A stretch of DNA of 64,000 bases from Viscum album (lineage: Eukaryota > Streptophyta > Magnoliopsida > Santalales > Viscaceae): NCBI GenBank assembly GCA_963277665.1, contig OY728158.1, forward strand, positions 599,998,818 to 600,062,817, in the 5' to 3' direction. The position numbers and the translations under genes were made by a program. Shown here piece after piece: positions 26,542 through 36,636 of the stretch. The number at the start of each line of letters is the position of its first letter. The stretch's first letter is position 1. Below the pieces are notes generated by a model that was not told where the DNA came from, did no database searches, and saw only the letters and a program-made list of their open reading frames with translations.

Positions 26542-26563
26542 CCCTTTCGTTCAAACGAAAGGG
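26542..26563 (+). other. Perfect inverted repeat with 2-nt loop in 5' LTR
   Basis: CCCTTTCGTT is followed by CA and then AACGAAAGGG, so ten paired bases could close with almost no loop. It lies about 135 bp downstream of the TATA box. The partner LTR has a decayed version (CTCTTTCATGCAAACCAAAAGG near 33400). Element 1 has a related but different inverted block at 10470-10495 (CTCTTTTAGATCTCCTCTAAAG). Confidence 0.7.
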
Positions 26564-26756
26564 GGTTACCCGAAAAAGAGGTGACATCATTTCAAAAGCT
26601 CTTTTGTATTATTTTCATTCTACAACTCTAATTTATAAATATTAATTGATTATATAATAATATAATTATATTAAATATACTGATATTTATTTATTCTAGG
26701 GTTTCAGCTAGTACTTACATACACTTCCACAAAATAGGTAACAAACATACTGTTCT

Positions 26757-27178
26757 TGTGTACGGCGAACTACCACCTCACGAAATCATGTTGTTCATTA
26801 TTACATTACCACCTCTAATGGTTTTTATTTATGATGGATAATATATTTTTATATTATATATATTATATATAAGGTATATTAATGTTTCTTTAATTATTAT
26901 ATAGAACATACATTAATGATTTCCGTTTTTGTAAAATTGTTAACTTCATTTGTGGACCTGTGAACTACGGCCTCCTCAAAGCGATGTGATTAATTCAAAA
27001 TTTTCATGTAATACATTAAGGATTGATTTAGTAAAATAATATAAAAAATATTTCATAATAAATTATTAGAAATTATATTATATATATACTTATATTTCAT
27101 TTACATTATTTCTTTCAAAATAACAATTAAATGGAGATAGCGTTTATGTGTATGCATGGCCTTCCATCTCCATAAACA
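26757..27178 (+). repeat. Triplet of ~190-bp LTR subrepeats (element 2, 5' LTR)
   Basis: Cores at 26757-26785 (GTACGGCGAACTACCACCTC), 26950-26987 and 27131-27178 are spaced about 190 bp. They are the reverse complement of the cores in element 1. The third core contains TGGAGATAG and CCATCTCCA, arms that can pair. Confidence 0.7.
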
Positions 27179-28821
27179 TTGTATTCCATTTCATATTTAT
27201 ATCATCTATATATTGATATAAATATTTATATAATAAATAAAAATTATATATAAATAATTTCTTAAATTCATTAAGAATGTTATTCATGATCTACGAAAGT
27301 TAATCGATGATAACAAGTCAAAATATGTATGAAAAACAAAGTTATTATTACCTGGAATGTTACTTTAACATCAAATTGATTATAATTGGGTAATATAAAG
27401 ATATAATTAAATAAAATATGTTATGTTATCTAGTAACATGGTTATTTGGTAGATTTATTAAAAATTTATATTTATTATATGGGGGTTTTTATCCCATATG
27501 ATTAAAGGAAAGACTTAAGGTAAGGTTTTTCCCATCACACTTTTAATTCTGTGAGAGTTATCCTTTATTAACCCCTCATTTATTATGTGTGGTGTTTATA
27601 GTACCCTTTAATTTATTATATTTTTCATATAATTAAATTTATGTGTATTTAAATATGTATTTTATAATATTTCATTCATGGGGTTTATGGTTCAAATGTT
27701 TCCAAATCGATAATGTAGTTTTTGTCACAATTTGTATTCATTGATATATATGCCATGTTATGCATGTATATTTTTCTATGTAAGTGTATATATAGACCCT
27801 TAGACATGTTATATAATGAAAATTATTATTTTAGGATATTTTTAGATTTATTTAATTTTATTCTCTTTGGTTTATTATGAATCAAAGTCACTAAATTTGT
27901 AAAAGTTTATTACTACAATCTCGTCATTTATCAGGATTGTTTACAATTATGCTTCCATTGGTGAAATATTATGATCTATATCCCATTAAAACTATGGAAG
28001 TTTCATTTATTTTTTTTATTCATTATTTATTAATTTTTGTACCATTTTACTCTCTTTGGTACTTAAGCTAATTAGGAAATTGTTCTTACAAAAATTTGAA
28101 TTTATCTCTCTCTATAGTAAGAAATCAGTGTTTTTCCAAAACCATGTTTTTTAAAAATGTTTTCAAAAATGTTTTCTGTTTAAAAATAGTTTTAATAATT
28201 TTCCTTATTATCTGATAAGTTTTATAGGGAAAAATTTTCAAAATGTTTTCAATCATTATTTATGTATTTTCAAGGTTATTTTCAAAGAAAAAATGTTTTC
28301 AAAACATTTTAAAAATAATTTTTAAAATAGATATGGATATTTTTAGCGAGAAATATTTTAAATGAATTTTGATGTTTCTTTAATATGTATTCATATTTGA
28401 TTTAAAATAATGTGATTTTAAAATTTAAATTTATTTCAAAATTTTATTTTCAAAGAATAGTTATGTTTCAAGTGATATTTCAAAATATATGCATATATAA
28501 GATGAAATACTTTGTTATAGTTTATAATTTACTAAGAATATGATCCAAGAATACCATTCAAACTCTTAGTTGAATGGTTTATGTTTTTATGGAATGATGT
28601 TTATGTCTCCCATTTCTCTTCCACAAGTTATATTCTATTGAAACACACTTATTTTCCTGGGTTATGATTTGATGACATGATTATGAGACCAATATATTTT
28701 CTATACATAATGATATATTTATAAGTTTATAATACCCATTTAATTTCATGGGATATAATATTAATATTTTTTATAATCTTTTCTAACATTTATGTATGGT
28801 TTTATTTTTTGATGGTATGTG

Positions 28822-29206
28822 TGAATGTAATTACTTGTTCATAATTCCATGCATGGACCTGGTTTCATGTCTATAAGTTTATGAGTGAACCTGAGTACAT
28901 ATTCGCAATGTCATGATTCAACCTTATTACATGTTCAAAATGATATGTGTGAACACTATTTCATGTTCATAAGTTCACACATGTACTTTATTCCATGTAT
29001 ATAAGTTTATGTGAGATCCTGATTACATATTCACAATGTTATGAGTGAACATTATTACATGTTCACAATGTTATGTGTGAAAAAGATTATATGTCCAAAA
29101 AGTTTTGCATATACCTTATTTTATGTCTATAAGTTTCTACATTAACCTTTTTATATATTCACAATGTTTTGTGTGGACTTAGTAGCATGCCCATAAGTTT
29201 ATGCAA
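28822..29206 (+). repeat. 32-bp minisatellite, 5' LTR of element 2 (12 units)
   Basis: Twelve consecutive units of 32 bp (one of 33) start with GAACCTGATTACATGTTCAC-type or GGACCTGGTTTCATGTCCAT-type sequence. The two variant types are intermixed. The array lies in U5 about 0.5-0.9 kb before the LTR end. Confidence 0.85.
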
Positions 29207-29727
29207 GAGCCTGAGTGAAATTGTTTCTACTTATACATGTTCAAAATGTTATAAGTTGATGTGTATTCCATTATTCCATGTCTTTTTCATATGTTTTTCT
29301 TTCATGGAATACTCTCTTGATTCCCTTATGGTTAATGACTTTTGAACTTCCAATATTTAGGCCATGAATCATGTTTTTGATCATTGATTAGCAGGGTATG
29401 TTCTTATAATATTATGATCATGTTCTCAAACCCTTATTCTCATGTTTATTATATCATATCTCTCATGCTTACACTTACAGAGTATCTGAGTTCACCACTT
29501 TTTATGTTTCCTTTACCCATATTTTGAAGAAATGTATTATGTATGAGGTGTCTAAGAATATTGATAGTCATAAAGAACCTAGTGGGAGACAATGTTTCTC
29601 ACATATGTACTAGTGTTTATTCTTCTTTTTTTCCAAATGCACTAAACTAATGTGGTATTTGGGAGTCTGTTTGTGTAATTTTTTAATTATTCCACAAAAA
29701 TGATGTAATATAAATGTATGATAACCT

Positions 29728-29739
29728 AGGTATTCTATA
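29728..29739 (+). promoter_or_regulatory. Degenerate primer binding site, element 2
   Basis: AGGTATTCTATA, eight bases after the LTR end, resembles the initiator tRNA-Met primer site TGGTATCAGAGC and aligns with the matching site of element 1. Confidence 0.4.
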
Positions 29740-30324
29740 TTTGGAATTGAAGAAAATTTTTATTTAACCTTTTTAAACAAGGAAGATACAACTTTAATGA
29801 GACTCCTATGGTTATTTTTATGGATAAGTCTAGGGATGTATGTAAGAATAAGTATAAGGATGAGTTAAAGTATATTAAAATTTCCTCAAATTTTGTTAAT
29901 TTATTAAAAGAGTATATTCCATGAAATTACATACATGTATAGATAATATTGGTATATATGGATCTGGAATAGATGTACATAGAGGTATCAAACCATTAAA
30001 ACTCTATATTGAGATAGGCTCTATCAGGAACATTTGTACAGCAACGGGTCTTGCTGCACACCTAGTTTGAAACTCCTAGGGGATATTATTTGAAAAATCA
30101 CAAACTCATTATGAACCATAATTATGGATTAAAATAAAATAAAACTATTAATAAAATAGTATAAACATAATGTAACATATATTAAATAATGTGTCGTGAT
30201 TTAAATATCATATACATAATTGTTTTTTATTATGTGGTTTTTTCACATTGATAAGGGTTACTCACACCATGATTTCTAGTTTTACTCAACAAAAGGGGAT
30301 TTAAAGAAATGGTTTGACGTTGAA

Positions 30325-30363
30325 TGTTTTAGATGTGGAAACTATGGGATTTCTGAAGATTGA
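30325..30363 (+). pseudogene. Decayed gag CCHC zinc knuckle, element 2
   Basis: The frame reads Cys-Phe-Arg-Cys-Gly-Asn-Tyr-Gly, then Ile-Ser-Glu-Asp, then a TGA stop where the last Cys should be, then Leu-Pro. This is a CX2CX4HX4C knuckle that has lost the His codon by a 3-bp deletion and the last Cys by a change to TGA. The preceding residues (Lys-Lys-Trp-Phe-Asp-Val-Glu) and following Lys-Ser-His-Glu-Lys stretch look like the C-terminal end of a gag protein. In an intact element it would bind RNA in the particle. Here it is inactive and is the best protein evidence for the origin of the family. Confidence 0.65.
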
Positions 30364-31876
30364 CTTCCTAACTGGAAATCTCATGAAAAGAATTAGGAAG
30401 ATAATAGAAGTATTGGTTCTGTCAATGAAGATAATGAAACAATGAATGACATGTGAAAGGTGTGGGATCTTCATCCAGTATTGTTTTTATAGAAAACATA
30501 TTATGCATGATTATATTGAGGTTGAGGAGCCTAATGACTTGATTCATATTTAATATTATAGAAAATTGATATTAAGGAATAAGTTGTTAAAGAATGAATA
30601 ATGGTTTAGAAATAAATTTCTATAATTGAAGTGTATAAGTTTTGGAATTCAAAGATTATATTATATAAATCATGATGTATATAATGATTTTTTTTAAATG
30701 TTTTTACTTGAAGTATTTTCAAGAATGTGTTAAATGATAATGATGACCTAAAAAATTGATTTAATGAAAATGTTCCATTTAGGGAAGGTAACCATTATCA
30801 TATTCCTGAGGATAATAAATTGATATTTTATGTGGGTAAAGAGATGACAATATGGATAAAGAAATTGGATATGAATTATGACCTTAGAACTAATAAATAA
30901 TTTCTATAAAAATTGTGTTATGTTATCATGGATGTTTTTTACAACATCTTGTATTTATGGAATATATCCAGTAATATTTGGAATAAAAAATAATATACTT
31001 TTTCTAAAAGGATTTATTGTAATTAAATTTATTATAATGTTTTAAGATAATACAAGATGAGGGTATTCACATGTTTGGAATGTGACAACCAAGAGAAATT
31101 TTATGATATATGGGGGGTTGGTGTTAAAATTATTTAGTGACCCTTATTCTAATGTTTCATATTTTTCATGTTTTGGAAGGATGAAAAGGTTAACCATTTA
31201 TGGAATGGGTAATGTCAAATTTAAGATGAGGTTTAAGAGATAAAATTATTATCTCACCATATGAGGATTAATTAACATTGGATAACATGTGATAACCATT
31301 TTTTTATTATTTTAACTAAAGAAAGATATAATTTCCTATCATACTATTTATGAATATCATGATCTTCTAGTTATTTAAGAATGAAAAATTCAAAAATTTT
31401 CACTACAATAATATATGAAGTTAGAATTAATCAAGGAATAACTAAAAGATTATATTTTTCAAGGAATATAATGAAATAATGGAAGTATATATTCTCATGA
31501 AACTTCTTCAAATTTAGGAAAATGGGTCTAGAAATAATATATTATCCTCTTTTCATTATATTTTATGATATCGATGATTTTTTTAGCCCTCTTGGTGTTA
31601 GGGATTTGTGATCATTAACATTATATTGACTACATTCTCTATCACACTCTATCAGAACTTAATTGTTTAATTTCTCTTCTATGTATAATTTTTCACATTC
31701 CACCTATGTTATCCTATGTGAAATCTTATTTATGAGTTACCTTGGGAAAACATTATGTTTCTAAATTTCTATTTTTAGGAATTCTTAGTATTCATTTTCA
31801 CGATGTCAATTTCAATGAAAAAATCATTCATTTATTAAAATTTTGATAAAAAAGATGAATTTCAATGGAGAAATTC

Positions 31877-31893
31877 ATTTAATGGTGGTAGAA
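31877..31893 (+). promoter_or_regulatory. Decayed polypurine tract, element 2
   Basis: CATTTAATGGTGGTAGAA abuts the 3' LTR and matches the element 1 tract TTAAGGGGTGTAGAA allowing for G-to-T and G-to-A changes. Confidence 0.5.
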
Positions 31894-33258
31894 TATAACA
31901 CCCCGAGATTTTGTGAAGATGTTTCTAAATAATTTAATCATTTCGATATTTTTTGACACTGAATATATCTTTCATTATATAAAAACACTAAGTACAGCAT
32001 GCGTTAAAATACACACAATGCATATATTAGTTTTAAGTACACACAAAACTTTATTTGTTTAGTGTTACACACAATACAAAGTCTCTTTGACCACTTCTGT
32101 TACACATAAGAAAATGTTATACAGAACTAGAATATATTGTTAATAATATTATTAAAATATTATTATTATTATTACTTGGCTATTAAAATTGAAGATATTA
32201 ATTATGCTGACTAAATTATGAAACTATGGCATACACATGTATATAAAATGAATCTTTTGGTTTTAAATAAGATAGAAATTAATGTAAGAACTATTTGAGA
32301 TTAAAGAAATTCTTATTCTAATAAAACTAATTTTTTACGTACAAACAGCATTTGATATTAATTAAACAAAAAAACCTATTTTGATAAATTTTTTCAATAA
32401 AATATTTATATTATATATTCAATTAATATTTTTATACTCGTCCAATATATTTTATATGTATATTATAAGAAAAAATTTGATTTTATCAATAAAAAGGTAT
32501 ATTTTTTAAAATGTAATTTTACCATATTTTAATGGAGAACCCATTTTGAATATGATATTTATAGTTTTATATATTTTATTTGAAAAAATAAACTTCATTT
32601 TTGGAAGAATAATATCAAAATTTAATTTGGGTGAATTTTTGGTATCTTTCTGAGAAGTTATATGTTTCAATGAATAGTTAAAAACACTGAATTTTAATCC
32701 AAAACTACGTTTTCATATAATTAATTTGTACCATTAAATTATATTTATGTTTTTTTAATGTTTATATATATAAATTTGATAACAATTAATCCAATTTAGT
32801 TCATTGGAATCAATTTCACATTGAAATTTGATATAAAAACATTTCATAGTTTTTATCATTTTCGCCAAAAAACTTGTTGTCGTGACATGTCAAGATTAAT
32901 TTTAAATTAATATATGGAAATTCATCAAATTTAATTTTCTATAATAGATAAAATATTTTTAATAACCATAATTTATATTTTATAACAATTTAAACTTAGT
33001 TTTTGACCAAAAATATTAGTGAAATTGATTAAAATTTATTACGACAATTATGATAAAACTTTTCTTAACAAAGGACTAAACTATAATCTGAAGCCCATAA
33101 ATGACATATAAAATTGTAAAACTTACATATTAATTCAATATATATACCCTAATATTCATTTTATATAATTTTTATAATTATTTTTTCCAAATGACTTGGA
33201 AAAAATGTTGGTGGAATTCCCTTGTAAAAAAATTAAAAGAATGCCACTACTCCTCCAC

Positions 33259-33265
33259 TATAAAA
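33259..33265 (+). promoter_or_regulatory. Putative LTR TATA box, element 2 (3' LTR)
   Basis: CTATAAAAAG follows ACTACTCCTCCA, matching the 5' LTR position. Confidence 0.5.
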
Positions 33266-33613
33266 AGACACTCATCCCTCTAACATATTCAAACCTATAA
33301 ATATTTTTTTTCATTACCAAAATAATCCCAAATAAGATCTAAAAATCCCTCCAATAATCCTAGAAACATCACTTTGTGCATAAATCGAACCATGAAATCT
33401 CTTTCATGCAAACCAAAAGGAGTTACCTGAAAACGGGGTAACATCTTTCCACAAGATCTTTTGATTTATTTTAATTATACACACTCTAAATTATTCTTAT
33501 TCAATTTTTATAGAAAAAAATTTGTATAATAAATATACTTATATGTTTTTATTCTATGTTTTAGACCTTTACATAAAAACACTTTCATCAAATGGGTAAT
33601 GAACTTATTGTTC

Positions 33614-34046
33614 TTGTGTATGGAGAACTACTGCCTCACAAAACGATATTGATCATTTTTTTTTATTACCAACTCTCATGGTTCAGAATTATTATTGAAA
33701 AAAATATTTTTATATTATATATATATATATATATTATATTTATTATTTATTTATTCATATTAAATTATTATATAAAATACACCTTCATGCATTCCATTTT
33801 GCTTAAAAATGATAACTTCATTTGTGGAAGTGTGGACTACTACCTCCTCAAAGAGATTTGATTCTTTGACACTTTGCAAGGAATGTATTAATGAGAGGTT
33901 TAGTAAAAATATATTATAAATATGACATAATAACTATACTATAATTAAATTATATATATATATGTCATTTACATTATTTATTTCAAGAGGATAATTAAAT
34001 GGAGACAATGTTCATGCATATGTACGGTCTACCGTCTCCGTGAATG
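33614..34046 (+). repeat. Triplet of ~190-bp LTR subrepeats (element 2, 3' LTR)
   Basis: Cores at 33614-33646 (TGTATGGAGAACTACTGCCT), 33811-33853 and 33999-34046. The third contains TACGGTCTACCGTCTCCGTG, in which ACGG and CCGT can form a short hairpin. Confidence 0.7.
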
Positions 34047-35748
34047 GTTTATTCCATTTTATATTAATTTATTTTATAGATTATTATAAATATTTATATA
34101 ATTAATATATATTATATATGAATCATTTTTTACCTTTTGTAAATAATTAAATCAGGATCTATGTAAGTGGATCAAGAACAACAAGTCAAAACACAAACAA
34201 AAAACAAAGCAGTTATTAACCAAAATGTTGTTTTAACATGGAATTATTAATAAATGGGAAATATTATGTCATAAGTGATTAATATATGGTATGATATATA
34301 TTAATATGTTTCTTTTGTATATTTATAATAAAATTATATTTAATATACCATATTTTTTAATGAATTTGAATAAATTCAATACATAATGTGAGGGTTTTGT
34401 TGTCTCTTTTTTAATTTTGTGAGACTTATGATTTATTCACCACTCCATTATTTTGTGTGGTGTTTATACTACCCATGAATGTGTTATATGATATTTATTC
34501 TTATCCATATGGGTATTTACATATCCATTTTAAGATCTTTCTTTCAGGGGGTTTATGGTTCAAAAGTTACCAAATCGGTAAAGTAATTTTTGTATCAATT
34601 CCCATCTTTGAGATACATGTCATGTTTTCAACTTTATTTTCCTATGGGGTGTATATACTAACCCTTTTAATTTTTATATAATGTTTCTACTTATTTTAGG
34701 ATATTTAAATTTTAATTTAATGTTATTATCTCATGTTTATTAGGATTCAAAGTCACCAAATGGTAATAGTTTATTGCTAAAATGTCATTGTTTATCAGGA
34801 TTGGTTATTATTCTGCTTCCTTTGATGAAATATTTTGATCCATATCACAAGAAAAGACATGAATATTTCTATATTATATTTATTTATTATATATTAATGG
34901 GTTGGTTCCATTTTTCCACTCTTTGCTACTTAAGATAATTAAGAAAGTGTTTTTAAGAAAATCAGACTTTATCTCTCACTTTGGTCAGAAATATTTGTTA
35001 TTTAAAAACCATTTATTCCAAAATGTTTTTAAAAAAATTATAGTTAAAAATTGTTTCAATTTTTTTCATGTTTATTTTATATGTTTTTGAGTAATTTTTT
35101 TAAAATATTTTCAATCATTCTTTTTTATGTTTTCAATATTAATTTCAAAAGAAAAATGTTTTCAGAACATTGTAAAAATAAATTTTCAAATAATAGGGGA
35201 TTTTTTATTTAAGAAATGTTTTAAATGATTTTTAATGATTCCATTATATGTTTTTAAAATTTATTTCAAAGAAATATATTTTTTAAAATTTTATAAGTTT
35301 TAAAAAGTATTTCTTAATGAAAAGTTATGTTCCATGCGATCTTTCCAAATCATAACCAATCTAAGACAAAATACTTTATTATATATTGAGATTTATTGGG
35401 GATATTTTGAATCAATACCATTCCTATTATTTCTTGATTGGTTTATGTTTTGTTGGAATGATTTTTATGACACTTGTTTCTCTTCCACAAGTTATATGCT
35501 TTTGAAACCTACTTCTTATCATAAGTTATGCTTTGATGAAATGTTTATGAGACCTATCTATTTCCCATATTTAATTAAACGATGAAATTTTTATGATACT
35601 AATTTAATTTCATGGTATATGATATTATGATTTTTTATATTGTTGTGGAACATGTATTTATGATTTTATTTTGTTACAGGAGGGACCTATATCTCTCTCC
35701 AATGCATTGGTTAAATACAGATGACTCAGGAGTATATATGTTTTGTAT

Positions 35749-36100
35749 GAACTAGATTAAATGTTCAAAATGTTATTAATGATCCTAATTAGATGGTCAC
35801 AATGTTATGAGTCAACCTTATTACATGTTCACAATATTATGTGTGAACCTGATTATATGTTCACAATATTATGAATGGACCTGGTTTCATTTCCATTAGT
35901 TTATGCATGAACCTGATTAAATGCTCACAATGTTATGAATGAATATTATTACATGTTCAAAATGTTATTTATGAACTTTATTACCTATTCATAAGGTTAT
36001 TCATGGACCTGGTTTCATGTATACAAGTTTATATGTGAGCATGATTACATGTTCACATTGTCATGCGTGGACATGGTTTCATTTCCATAAGCTTATGCGA
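35749..36100 (+). repeat. 32-bp minisatellite, 3' LTR of element 2 (11 units)
   Basis: Exactly eleven 32-bp units without indels (352 bp), with the same two variant types as in the 5' LTR. Strict length retention contrasts with frequent small indels elsewhere in the LTRs. Confidence 0.9.
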
Positions 36101-36636
36101 TGGCCAATTTTCATGTCCTTAACATAATGAGTGAAACTATTTCTACTTATAATTATTAACAATGTTATAATATAATTTTTATGCCAAAATCCCATGTCTT
36201 ATTCCTATGTTATGCTTTTATGGTTTATTCTCTTGATTCCCTTTTGGTTCATGTCTTATGAACTTCCAATATTTAGGCCATGATTCAGGTTTTTGATCTT
36301 TGATATGTAGGGTATGATATTTTAAAGTTATGATCACATTATTATACCCTTATTCTCATGTTTATTCTTACATATCTACCATTTTTACCCTTACATAGAA
36401 TCTCAGCTCACCCCTTTTTTATATTTTATTTACTCGAGTTATGAAGATATGAATTATATATGATGTGTCTAAGAAGGGTGTAAGTCCGGAAGAACCAAGT
36501 GAGAGATAATGTGGCTCACCCATGTACCAGTGTTTATGATTCCATGTTTCTAAAGGAACTAAACTAACATTGTATTTTGGTGTTTTTTGTTTAATGTTTT
36601 AAGTTTTCTACAAAAATCATGTAATGTTAATGTTTT

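Larger units (their letters stand above)
25029..29720 (+). repeat. 5' LTR of LARD-like element 2
   Basis: This 4692-bp LTR aligns with 31894-36636. It begins CGTAAAAACCTGAGATTTTG, a decayed TGTAACACCC start, and ends near GTATG, corresponding to TGTACA. It carries a TATA box (26404), the hairpin at 26542-26563, subrepeats at 26757-27178 and the 32-bp minisatellite at 28822-29206. Confidence 0.85.
29721..31893 (+). other. Internal region of LARD-like element 2
   Basis: About 2.17 kb. A broken gag-like frame occupies roughly 30270-30430 and ends in the zinc knuckle. The rest has many stops and no supported motif. A short frame near 31190-31240 giving Gly-Met-Gly-Asn-Val-Lys looks faintly copia-like but is not enough for a call. 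Confidence 0.7.
25029..36636 (+). mobile_element. LARD-like LTR retrotransposon 2 (large LTRs, short internal region)
   Basis: Second member of the same family as 7948-19519, in the opposite orientation. Its LTRs (25029-29720 and 31894-36636) flank about 2.17 kb. LTR starts read as decayed TGTAACACCC followed by GAGATTTTGTG. Shared features with element 1 are the LTR terminus, total size, TATA position relative to the subrepeats, the subrepeat triplet, internal length, and a zinc-knuckle remnant in the internal region. It differs in the U5 minisatellite and in the distance from LTR start to TATA box (about 1.37 kb here, about 2.0 kb in element 1), so it is another subfamily. The 3' end is not sharply defined and I could not confirm a target duplication. 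Confidence 0.85.
31894..36636 (+). repeat. 3' LTR of LARD-like element 2
   Basis: About 4743 bp, beginning TATAACACCCCGAGATTTTG. Landmarks in order are the TATA box (33259), subrepeats at 33614-34046 and the 32-bp minisatellite at 35749-36100. The right end near 36636 is approximate. Several short frames here (33592-33861, 34457-34681, 34902-35090, 35334-35585) lie in LTR sequence and are not genes. Confidence 0.8.

Noticed and set aside
31190..31240. Copia-like protease-region motif (Gly-Met-Gly-Asn-Val-Lys) in element 2
   Set aside because: Only a few residues match, and the LTR ends, polypurine tract and family context point to a gypsy origin. It is too weak to assign.
33592..33861. 89-codon frame as a gene
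   Set aside because: It lies within the LTR subrepeats of element 2 and includes an (AT)n run. It has no counterpart in the partner LTR.
36630..36634. ATGTT as target duplication partner of 25024-25028 for element 2
   Set aside because: It falls inside the predicted LTR end, and ATGTT is common in this A+T-rich sequence. The 3' end is not well enough defined.
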